Below, one piece after another: positions 8,279 through 15,417 of a stretch of DNA of 64,000 bases (position 1 is its first letter; each line of letters starts with the position of its first letter). The stretch is taken from positions 1,302,001 to 1,366,000 of the forward strand of contig NZ_JAUSUT010000001.1 of the NCBI RefSeq assembly GCF_030814215.1, given 5' to 3'. Below the pieces are notes generated by a model. That model saw only the letters and a list, made by a program, of their open reading frames with translations. It was not told the origin of the DNA and did no database searches. Position numbers and translations under genes: made by a program. The DNA is from Amycolatopsis thermophila (GTDB lineage Bacteria > Actinomycetota > Actinomycetes > Mycobacteriales > Pseudonocardiaceae).

Positions 8279-9184
8279 GTGCCGATCCGCAGCACCGTCG
8301 TGGTGGTCACCTGGCGCGGTGCCGCGCACATCACCGCCTGCCTGGACGCCGTCGCCGCGCAGACCCGCCCGCACCGGCTGCTGGTGGTCGACAACGCCTC
8401 CGACGACGGCACGGCCGCCCTCCTGGCCCGGCACCCGTCCACGCCGGAGACGATCCGCCTCCCCCGCAACACCGGGTACGCCGGCGCCATGGCCCGCGCG
8501 CTGTCCGAAGTGGACACCGAGTTCATGGTGTGGCTGAACGACGACGCCACCCCGGCCGCGGACTGGCTCGCCGAGCTGGAGGACAACCTGGGCGAAGCCG
8601 CGGCCGCCACGTCCCGCCTCGAGTACGCCGACGGCCAGGTCCAGTCCCTCGGTGTCGGCCTCACCGCGGACGGGCACGGCCGGGACGTCACGACCACACC
8701 GGCGTTCGGCTTCTGCGGCGGGGCGGCGCTGATCCGCACGGAGATCCTGCGCGCAGCCGGCGGCGTCCCGGCGGGCTTCTTCTGCTACTACGAGGACACC
8801 GACACCGCCTGGCGGCTGCGGCTCGCGGGCCACGACATCGTGACGGTTCCCAGTGCCCGTGTCACACACCGCCACGGCGCCAGCACGCGACCCGGTTCGG
8901 ACAGCTTCCACCGCTGGAACGAACGCAACCGCCTGCTGACCCTGCTCCGCTGCGCACCGGCCGCGGTCGCCGCGCGCGAACTGGCGCGGTTCGCCGTCCT
9001 CACCGCGCTGCTGCCGCTGCGCCGCGGCGTGCCCGAAGCGCCCAATTTCCGCGTCGGCCTGCGGTGCCGGGTACTGGGCGAGATCATCGTCCGGCTGCCC
9101 GCCACGCTCGCCGCGCGGAAGTCGATCACGCGCCGCTCGACGGTCGGCCGAGGCGCGGTCTGGGCGGCCTGGACCTCCCGATAG
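8279..9184 (+). CDS. Glycosyltransferase family 2
   Basis: A 301-residue GT-A enzyme. The N-terminus PIRSTVVVVTWRGAAHI and VVDNASDDGTAALL are the nucleotide-binding strands; VWLNDDATPAADWLAELEDN carries the DxD-type metal motif. GFCGGAALIRTEIL and GFFCYYEDTDTAWRLRLAGHDI resemble the acceptor region of rhamnosyltransferase-like GT2 proteins such as WbbL. A hydrophobic tail (LARFAVLTALLPL) may contact the membrane. The GTG start has no Shine-Dalgarno and may be leaderless. The next gene follows after 36 bases on the same strand. Substrates are unknown. Confidence 0.88.
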   Translation: MPIRSTVVVVTWRGAAHITACLDAVAAQTRPHRLLVVDNASDDGTAALLARHPSTPETIRLPRNTGYAGAMARALSEVDTEFMVWLNDDATPAADWLAELEDNLGEAAAATSRLEYADGQVQSLGVGLTADGHGRDVTTTPAFGFCGGAALIRTEILRAAGGVPAGFFCYYEDTDTAWRLRLAGHDIVTVPSARVTHRHGASTRPGSDSFHRWNERNRLLTLLRCAPAAVAARELARFAVLTALLPLRRGVPEAPNFRVGLRCRVLGEIIVRLPATLAARKSITRRSTVGRGAVWAAWTSR

Positions 9185-9220
9185 TCTCTCCGGCAGAGCA
9201 GCGAATTCGGAGGTCGGGCG

Positions 9221-11725
9221 TTGGTCCAGGGGGATGCACCACTGCCGCTGGTCTCGGTGATCTTGGTGAACTACCGGGGCGCGGAACACACGATCAACTG
9301 CCTGCGCGCGCTGCGCGAGGACCTCGACTACCCGAACCTCGAGGTGCTGGTGGTCGACAACGCCTCCGGCGGTGACGACGTCGCGCGCATCAAGTCCGCG
9401 GCCGGTGACGCGACGGTGATCGAGTCGGACACCAACACCGGTTTCGCGGGCGGCTGCAACCTCGGCGCGAAGCACGCGCGGGGCAGCGTGCTCGCGTTCC
9501 TCAACAACGACGCCCGCCCGGACGCGGCGTGGGCGAAGGCCGCGGTCGAGGTCCTGCGCGCGGAGCCGGCCGTCGCCGCGGTGGCCAGCAAGGTCCTGGA
9601 CTGGGACGGCACCGGTGTCGACTTCGTGGACGCGGGGCTGACCTGGTTCGGCATGGGCTACAAGCGGCACGCCGGCGGACCGCTGGCCGATGTCGCGACC
9701 GGCGAGCACGAGGTCGCGAAGGACGTCCTGTTCGCGACCGGCTCGGCCATGTTCGTCCGGGCCGAGGTGTTCCGGGCGCTGGACGGGTTCGACGAGCGCT
9801 TCTTCATGTTCTACGAGGACGTCGACCTGGGCTGGCGGCTGAACCTGCGCGGCTGGCGCGTGCGGTACGTGCCGGAGTCGGTGGCCTACCACCGCCACCA
9901 CGGCACGATGTCCGAAGTGGACGTTCCGGACACCGGCCGGGAGACGTTCCTGCTGGAGCGCAACGCACTCGCCGCTCTCTACAAGAACCTCTCCGACGAG
10001 ACGCTGGCGAAGGTGCTGCCCGCCGCGCTCGCGCTGGCCGTCCGCCGGGCCACCGCACGCGGCGAGCTGGACCCCACGCAGCTGGACCTCGCGAAGTCCG
10101 GTCCGGTCGAGACCGCGCCGGTCGCGATCCCGCGCACCACGCTGGCCGGTGTGCTGGCGATCGACCAGTTCGTCGAACTGCTGCCGTCGCTGGCCGGGTC
10201 GCGGGCCGCCGAGCAGGCCGCTCGCGTGCGCACCGACGCCGACCTGATCCCGCTCATGCGCAAGGCCCTGGAACCGGCCTACCCGCTGCCGCGCTACCTC
10301 GCGGCGCACGACGTCCTGGCCGACGTCTTCGGCATCGAGGCCGTGTTCGGGCAGCGCCGGAAGGTCCTGGTGATCACCGGCGACGCGATCACCGAGCGCA
10401 TGGCCGGCCCGGCGATCCGCGCGTGGAACATCGCGTCGGTGCTGTCGGCCGAGCACGACGTCCGCCTGGTCACGGTCAACCCGCTGGCCGCGCCGCCGCC
10501 CGCGCCGTTCCCGGTCAGCGCGGCCCGCAAGCGCGACCTGACCGAGCCGGTCGCGTGGGCCGACGTCGTGATCCTGCAGGGTCACGTGCTGGAGATGGCG
10601 CCCGCGCTGAAGGCCAGGGACTCCAGCAAGATCGTGGTCTGCGACCTCTACGACCCGATGCACCTGGAGCTGCTGGAGCAGGGCAAGAGCGCGCCGGACG
10701 ACCGGCGCGCGGCAGACCTGGCCGGCGTTACCCGGGTGCTGGACGCGCAGCTGCTGCGCGGTGACTTCTTCCTGTGCGCCTCCGAGCGGCAGCGGCTGTT
10801 CTGGCTGGGGCACCTGGCCGCGCTGGGCCGGCTTTCGCCGCGGCTCTACGACGCGGACCCGACGACGCAGTCGCTGCTGGCGGTCGTCCCGTTCGGGTTG
10901 TCGCCCGAACCGCCGGTGCGCACCGGTCCGGGCCTGCGCGCCACCCTGGACATCGACCAGGGTGACCGGGTCGTGCTGTGGGCGGGTGGCGTCTACAGCT
11001 GGTTCGACCCGCTGACCCTGGTCGAGGCGATCGACCGGCTGCGGCAGCGGCGGCCGGACGTGAAGCTGGTGTTCCTCGGGATGAAGCACCCGAACCCCGA
11101 GGTCGCGGAGATGGACATCGGGGCGCGCACGATGCGGCTGGCCGACCGTCTCGGGCTGACCGACAAGCACGTCTACTTCAACGAGCACTGGGTGCCCTTC
11201 GGCGAGCGGCAGAACTGGCTGCTCGACGCGGACTGCGGGGTCACCACGCACTTCGAGCACGTCGAGACGACGTTCGCGTTCCGCACCCGCGTGCTCGACT
11301 ACCTGTGGGCCGGGCTGCCGATCGTGACCACGGACGGCGACGCGTTCGCCGACCTGGTCCGCGACGAGCGGCTGGGTGTCGTGGTGCCGGCCGAGGACGT
11401 GGACGCCCTCGCCGACGCGCTGGAGCGGGTGCTCTACGACGAGGAGTTCGCCGCCGGGTGCCGGGAGCGCATCGAGGTGGTGGCGCAGCGGTACGCGTGG
11501 CCGACCGCGCTGGCGCCGTTGGTGGAGTTCTGCCGTGACCCGCGTCCGGCGGCGGACCGGTTGGTCGGCGCGGCCGAGCTGACGGTCGAGGAGCCGGTGC
11601 GCGGCGCCGAGGCCGTGCGGCGGGATCTGGCGCTGGTGAAGGAATACCTCGCCGACGGCGGACCGAAGGAGCTGGCTCGACGGGTCGCCGGGCGGGTGCG
11701 GAAGGTAGCCCGGCGCCGTGGCTGA
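9221..11725 (+). CDS. Bifunctional GT2-GT4 fusion glycosyltransferase
   Basis: An 834-residue protein with two glycosyltransferase modules. Residues about 1-290 form a GT2 domain (VSVILVNYRGAEHTINCLRA, VVDNASGG, FLNNDARPDAAW, FMFYEDVDLGWRLNLRGW). A linker of roughly 80 residues follows, then a GT-B module from about residue 385 (RRKVLVITGDAITERMAGPA, VLWAGGVYSWFDPLTLVEAI, FRTRVLDYLWAGLPIVTTDG). The GT-B half resembles large GT4 proteins of surface-polysaccharide loci. Start is TTG 9221 with a perfect GGAGGT six bases upstream; no better start is near. Two sequential sugar transfers by one polypeptide are likely. The next GT4 gene overlaps its end by eight bases. Confidence 0.9.
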   Translation: MVQGDAPLPLVSVILVNYRGAEHTINCLRALREDLDYPNLEVLVVDNASGGDDVARIKSAAGDATVIESDTNTGFAGGCNLGAKHARGSVLAFLNNDARPDAAWAKAAVEVLRAEPAVAAVASKVLDWDGTGVDFVDAGLTWFGMGYKRHAGGPLADVATGEHEVAKDVLFATGSAMFVRAEVFRALDGFDERFFMFYEDVDLGWRLNLRGWRVRYVPESVAYHRHHGTMSEVDVPDTGRETFLLERNALAALYKNLSDETLAKVLPAALALAVRRATARGELDPTQLDLAKSGPVETAPVAIPRTTLAGVLAIDQFVELLPSLAGSRAAEQAARVRTDADLIPLMRKALEPAYPLPRYLAAHDVLADVFGIEAVFGQRRKVLVITGDAITERMAGPAIRAWNIASVLSAEHDVRLVTVNPLAAPPPAPFPVSAARKRDLTEPVAWADVVILQGHVLEMAPALKARDSSKIVVCDLYDPMHLELLEQGKSAPDDRRAADLAGVTRVLDAQLLRGDFFLCASERQRLFWLGHLAALGRLSPRLYDADPTTQSLLAVVPFGLSPEPPVRTGPGLRATLDIDQGDRVVLWAGGVYSWFDPLTLVEAIDRLRQRRPDVKLVFLGMKHPNPEVAEMDIGARTMRLADRLGLTDKHVYFNEHWVPFGERQNWLLDADCGVTTHFEHVETTFAFRTRVLDYLWAGLPIVTTDGDAFADLVRDERLGVVVPAEDVDALADALERVLYDEEFAAGCRERIEVVAQRYAWPTALAPLVEFCRDPRPAADRLVGAAELTVEEPVRGAEAVRRDLALVKEYLADGGPKELARRVAGRVRKVARRRG

Positions 11726-12803
11726 GCGAGCGCTCCGGGTCCTGCTGGACGGTACGCCGCTGCTGGGCGACCGGACCGGCATCGGGCGCTACACCGCGTC
11801 CCTGGCCGAAGAGCTCGCGTCGATGTCCGAAGTGGACATGCGCGCGGTCGCCTTCACGCTGCGCGGGTGGCGTCGGCTGCGCTACGTGTTGCCGCACGGT
11901 GCACGGGCCCGCGGCATGCCGGTCGCCGCGCGGATGCTGCGCAAGGCGTGGCTGCGCTCGACGTTCCCGCCGGTGGAGTTGTTCGCGGGCCGGGCGGACG
12001 TGGTGCACGGAACGAACTTCGTGCTGCCCGGTGCGGCGCGGGCCGCGGGCGTGCTCACCATCCATGACCTGGCTTTCCTCGACACGCCCGGTGAGCTGCC
12101 GCCCAGCGACCGCGAGCTGCCGGAACTGGTCCGCCGCGGCGCCGCCCGCGCGGACGTCATCTGCACGCCGACGGAGGCCGTCGCGGACGCGGTCGCGGCC
12201 CGCTTGGACGTCGACCGCGGGAAGATCGTGGTCACGCCGCTGGGCGTGGACGCGGCCTGGTTCACCGGGCACCCGCCCGACGAGCCGATGCGCGAGCGTC
12301 TGGGCCTGCCGGAGCGGTACCTGTTGTTCGTCGGCGCCGCCGGCCCGCGCAAGGGGCTGGAGTGGCTGCTCAAGGCCCACGCCGCCGCGGACGACCTGCC
12401 CCCGCTCGTGTTCTCCGGCCCCGGGCCGGCACCGAGCACGCCCAGGGCCCGGCGGTTGGGTTACCTGTCCGAACGGGACTTGCACAACGTGATGGCGGGG
12501 GCGGCCGCGCTGGTGCTCCCGTCGCGGGACGAGGGTTTCGGACTGCCCGTGCTGGAGGCGCTGGCCTCGGACGTGCCCGTGGTGTGCTCGGACATCCCGG
12601 CGCTGCGCGAGATTTCCGGCGGGTTCGCCCACCTCGTGCCGTATGGGGAGATGGACGCCCTGATCAGCGCGCTCCGGGAAGCCGTCGCCGAGCCCCCGTC
12701 CGCGTCGGTGTCCATCGAGCGCCGAGCCCACGCGGCGGGCTTCACCTGGCGCCGCACGGCCGAAACCACCCTGGCCGCCTACCGCCAAGCCGCCCAACGC
12801 TAG
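11718..12803 (+). CDS. Glycosyltransferase family 4 (GT-B)
   Basis: A 361-residue GT4 enzyme. It has RVLLDGTPLLGDRTGIGRYT at the N-terminus, VVHGTNFVLP, ILTIHDLAF-like VLTIHDLAFLDTPGE, FVGAAGPRKGLEWLL and the E-x7-E motif EGFGLPVLEALASD near residue 272. It is related to the two minus-strand GT4 genes in the same block, so the set may have grown by duplication. GTG 11718 overlaps the preceding fusion gene by eight bases, pointing to coupled translation. Donor and acceptor are not predictable from sequence alone. Confidence 0.88.
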   Translation: MAERALRVLLDGTPLLGDRTGIGRYTASLAEELASMSEVDMRAVAFTLRGWRRLRYVLPHGARARGMPVAARMLRKAWLRSTFPPVELFAGRADVVHGTNFVLPGAARAAGVLTIHDLAFLDTPGELPPSDRELPELVRRGAARADVICTPTEAVADAVAARLDVDRGKIVVTPLGVDAAWFTGHPPDEPMRERLGLPERYLLFVGAAGPRKGLEWLLKAHAAADDLPPLVFSGPGPAPSTPRARRLGYLSERDLHNVMAGAAALVLPSRDEGFGLPVLEALASDVPVVCSDIPALREISGGFAHLVPYGEMDALISALREAVAEPPSASVSIERRAHAAGFTWRRTAETTLAAYRQAAQR

Positions 12804-12824
12804 GGGCGCGCCGCCCTCAAAGGA

Positions 12825-12972
12825 GCTGGGTGGTCATCCCGTCGCCTGAGGCCGTCACATCACTGTGAGCCAGGCCCGCACCCTGCGCCGGGTCCGGCGG
12901 CCGAAGAACACAAGCGTGCGGGCCTGGCTCACAGTGATAGGCCTCGATCAGGCGACGGGATGACCACCCAGC
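12825..12972. repeat. 148-bp two-armed inverted repeat (MITE-like)
   Basis: The outer arms 12825-12849 and 12948-12972 are perfect 25-bp inverted copies (beginning GCTGGGTGGTCATCCCGTCG). After a symmetrical 10-base mismatch on each side, the inner arms 12860-12881 and 12916-12937 are perfect 22-bp inverted copies (beginning TCACTGTGAGCCAGGCCCGC). The centre is 34 bases. No open frame and no obvious target duplication are seen. A 23-bp segment of the outer arm recurs with one mismatch at 35885-35907, indicating a dispersed family. Confidence 0.85.
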
Positions 12973-13145
12973 GACCCACTGCATGAGGTGAGATGACTGC
13001 ATTCCCCGGTCATCCCGGAGCCTGCCCGTCCGGCGAGGACATTCTTTTGATCTTTTCCCACCGCTTCGCGGCGGTGGGCGCCTGCGGCGCCGAACGGTCA
13101 CCTTGGGTGCCGACCTCCCCCGCCCCCTCCGGGTGGAGTGTTTTC

Positions 13146-13205
13146 GGTCGCCGAGCAGGCGTGTCAAGGCGGGAAAGAGTACCTTGACACGCCTGGTCGG
13201 CGACC
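13146..13205. repeat. 60-bp inverted repeat with TGTCAAG/CTTGACA core
   Basis: Arms 13146-13168 and 13183-13205 (23 bp each) are inverted copies with a single mismatch, around a 14-base loop. The apical part of the stem is GTGTCAAG / CTTGACAC. No T-tract follows, so a simple intrinsic terminator is less likely than a mobile or structural repeat. Confidence 0.8.
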
Positions 13206-13232
13206 AAAGGCGGGCTGGGGATCGGGGGCGGG

Positions 13233-13390
13233 GGAGGTCTGGTGACGTCGCGCCTCGCCTGGCGTTGCCGGGCGCCTGGGGGGTGCGAGGAGGTCTGGCG
13301 AGGTCCCTGGTCGCCTAGCGTTGCCGGGCGCCGGGAGGTCTGGCGAGGCAGCGTCTCACGTGGCGTTGCCGGGTTCCGGTTCGGGTGGTG
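13233..13390. repeat. Three degenerate tandem repeats, about 45-56 bp
   Basis: Units begin with GGAGGTCTGG at 13233, 13289 and 13334 and each contains GGCGTTGCCGGG or GCGTTGCCGGGCGCC about 25-35 bases later. A further weak echo (GAGCGTTGTCGGCTTCCGG) runs towards 13430. Units differ in length, so this is an old, diverged array with no coding frame. Confidence 0.65.
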
Positions 13391-13432
13391 GGTCCGCGTC
13401 GCCGAGCGTTGTCGGCTTCCGGTTCGTCGTTG

Positions 13433-14314
13433 CTAGGCGCTGAAGTACGCGTGCAGCGCCTCGCGCCAGGGGCGCAGCTTCGTCAATCCCGCGGTCACCC
13501 AGGCCTCATTGGACAGCACCGAGTACGGCGGCCTCGGCGCGGGCCGCGGGAATTCGGCCGTCGTGCAGGGCTTCACCCGCTCCGGGTCGGCACCCAGCTC
13601 TTCGAAGATCGCCCGCGCGAAGCCGAACCACGTCGTCTCCCCGGCGTTGGTGCAGTGCAACACGCGTCGTTGCGGGGCGCGGCCCTCGGCGATCGCCCGG
13701 CCGAGCTCCAGCAGCCCCCCGGCGAGGTCCCCGGCGAAGGTCGGGGAACCGCGCTGATCGTCCACAACAGACACGGTGTCCCGCTCGGATTCCAGTCGCC
13801 GCATGGTTTCCACGAAGTTCGCCCCGCCCGCGCCGTACACCCACGCGGTCCGCACCACCCACACCTGCGCGCCCGAGCCGAGCACGGCGTCCTCACCGGC
13901 CGCCTTCGTCCGGCCGTAGGCGCTGCGCGGCCCGAGCGGGTCTTCCGGCTCGTACGGGCGGGACGCGTCGCCGGGGAACACGTAGTCCGTCGAGACGTGG
14001 ATCAACGGCACACGCCGCGAGGAGCAAGCCGCGGCGAGCACCCGTGCGCCGTCCGCGTTGACCCGGAACGCCCGGGGCTCGTCGGTCTCCGCGGCGTCCA
14101 CCGCGGTGTAGGCGGCCGCGTTGATCACCAGCGGCTTGCGCCCGGCCTCGGCGGCCTCCGCGGCCAGTGCGTTGACCGCGGCGATCACGGACCCGGCGCT
14201 GGTCACGTCCACATCGGCCGAGGACGGCGCCACCACCTGGACCCCGGGCGACGCGAGTGCGGACAGGGCCTGGCCGAGCTGCCCCGTCCCACCGGGCACG
14301 AGCACACTGAGCAT
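13433..14314 (-). CDS. rmlD: dTDP-4-dehydrorhamnose reductase RmlD
   Basis: A 293-residue short-chain/extended NADPH-dependent reductase performing the last step of dTDP-L-rhamnose synthesis. It shows the Rossmann motif GGTGQLG at residues 8-14, VINAAAYTAVDAAETDEPRA, STDYVFPGD and the catalytic Tyr133-x3-Lys137 (SAYGRTKAAGE). ATG 14314 is preferred: GGGGAA lies six bases upstream, whereas an in-frame GTG at 14320 would abut it. It begins directly after rmlB on the same strand, so the two form an operon. Product dTDP-rhamnose is the donor for WbbL and probably for other glycosyltransferases nearby. Confidence 0.93.
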   Translation of the reverse strand: MLSVLVPGGTGQLGQALSALASPGVQVVAPSSADVDVTSAGSVIAAVNALAAEAAEAGRKPLVINAAAYTAVDAAETDEPRAFRVNADGARVLAAACSSRRVPLIHVSTDYVFPGDASRPYEPEDPLGPRSAYGRTKAAGEDAVLGSGAQVWVVRTAWVYGAGGANFVETMRRLESERDTVSVVDDQRGSPTFAGDLAGGLLELGRAIAEGRAPQRRVLHCTNAGETTWFGFARAIFEELGADPERVKPCTTAEFPRPAPRPPYSVLSNEAWVTAGLTKLRPWREALHAYFSA

Positions 14315-14316
14315 CG

Positions 14317-15309
14317 TCACTTCCCCACCAGCGCGGCGCGGCTCTTCAACGGCTCCCACCACGCCCGATTGTCGGCGTACCAGCGCACCGTATCCGCCAG
14401 ACCCTCGTCGAAGGAAACCCTCGGCGCGTACCCGAGCTCGGTGCTGATCTTGGTGATGTCCACCGAGTACCGCCGGTCGTGCCCCTTGCGGTCGGCGACC
14501 CGCTCGACGCGCTCCCAGCCGACGCCCACCGCGGCCAGCAGCCGCTCGGTCAGCTCCCGGTTCGTCAGCTCGGTCCCGCCGCCGATGTTGTAGATCTCCC
14601 CGCCACGGCCGCCGTCGGCGACCAGCTGGATGCCGTGGCAGTGGTCGTCCACGTGCAGCCAGTCACGGACGTAGAGCCCGTCACCGTAGAGCGGAACGGT
14701 CAGTCCGTCCAACAAATTGGTAACGAAAAGCGGGATGACTTTCTCCGGAAACTGATACGGACCGTAGTTGTTCGAGCACCGGGTCACGCACACGGGCAGC
14801 CCGTGGGTCCGGAAGTAGGAGCGGGCGATCAGGTCCGACGACGCCTTCGACGCGGAATACGGCGAATTCGGCTCCAGTACGTGATCTTCCGACCACGATC
14901 CGCTCTCGATCGAGCCGTACACCTCGTCGGTCGACACGTGCACGAACCTGCCGACCTCCGCCTCCAGCGCGGCCTGCAGCAGGGTCTGGGTGCCGAGCAC
15001 GTTGGTGCGCACGAAATCCGCCGAGCCGAGGATCGAGCGGTCCACATGGGACTCCGCGGCGAAGTGGACGACCAGGTCAACGCCCTTCATGACCTCGGTG
15101 ACCACCTCGGCATCGGCGATGTCGCCGCGCACGAAACGCAGCCGCGGCGAGTCCGCGACCGGCGCCAGGTTGGCCTCGTTGCCGGCGTAGGTGAGCTTGT
15201 CGAGCACCACCACCTCGGCGTCGGCCAGGGCCGGGTAGGCCCCGGACAGCGCCTGCCGGACGTAGTGCGAGCCGATGAAACCCGCACCCCCGGTCACCAG
15301 GACCCGCAT
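14317..15309 (-). CDS. rmlB: dTDP-glucose 4,6-dehydratase RmlB
   Basis: A 330-residue NAD-dependent extended SDR enzyme converting dTDP-glucose to dTDP-4-keto-6-deoxyglucose. MRVLVTGGAGFIGSHYVRQA carries the NAD motif; FAAESHVDRSI, the Thr127-Asp128-Glu129 triad (STDEVYGS) and Tyr151-x3-Lys155 (YSASKASSD) are the catalytic set, and CSNNYGPYQFPEKVIPLF is typical of RmlB. ATG 15309 has GGAGGAG six bases upstream. In M. tuberculosis rmlB is not beside rmlD, so this pairing is a local difference. It is divergent from the LCP genes. Confidence 0.94.
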   Translation of the reverse strand: MRVLVTGGAGFIGSHYVRQALSGAYPALADAEVVVLDKLTYAGNEANLAPVADSPRLRFVRGDIADAEVVTEVMKGVDLVVHFAAESHVDRSILGSADFVRTNVLGTQTLLQAALEAEVGRFVHVSTDEVYGSIESGSWSEDHVLEPNSPYSASKASSDLIARSYFRTHGLPVCVTRCSNNYGPYQFPEKVIPLFVTNLLDGLTVPLYGDGLYVRDWLHVDDHCHGIQLVADGGRGGEIYNIGGGTELTNRELTERLLAAVGVGWERVERVADRKGHDRRYSVDITKISTELGYAPRVSFDEGLADTVRWYADNRAWWEPLKSRAALVGK

Positions 15310-15370
15310 CGCGCACTCCTCCACTTGATCGTCTTGGCCCGGCCCACGGCCGCTTCACTCACCCGAACAG

Positions 15371-15376
15371 TAATCT
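15371..15376 (+). promoter_or_regulatory. Candidate -10 of the LCP operon
   Basis: TAATCT lies 41 bases before the first LCP start, in the 108-base divergent region between rmlB and the LCP genes. No clear -35 is seen at the expected spacing, which is common in actinobacteria. Confidence 0.35.
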
Positions 15377-15417
15377 GGAGACAATCACTCGGGTCGGGGG
15401 CTGGGAGGGGAGTGAGC

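Larger units (their letters stand above)
12804..13432. other. 629-bp non-coding repeat island
   Basis: No convincing gene lies between the last glycosyltransferase and rmlD; the small open frames in either strand look random. The stretch instead holds two large inverted repeats (12825-12972 and 13146-13205), smaller hairpins (13056-13091, including CCCACCGC/GCGGTGGG and GGCGCC/GGCGCC) and a tandem repeat tract (13233-13390). Origin and function are unknown. Confidence 0.7.

Noticed and set aside
7211..11782. A 1523-codon minus-strand open frame
   Set aside because: Only the last 350 codons (to 8260) read as a glycosyltransferase; the rest is antisense to three well-supported genes and has no family features.
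13056..13091. Intrinsic terminator from the CCCACCGC and GGCGCC hairpins
   Set aside because: Neither hairpin is followed by a T-run on either strand and they lie well away from the gene ends; listed as part of the repeat island only.
12993..13187. Small 64-codon gene within the repeat island
   Set aside because: It runs through the arm of an inverted repeat and has no homologous features or convincing start signal.
13233..13390. CRISPR array
   Set aside because: The repeat units vary in length and sequence, there are no constant-length spacers, and no cas genes are nearby.
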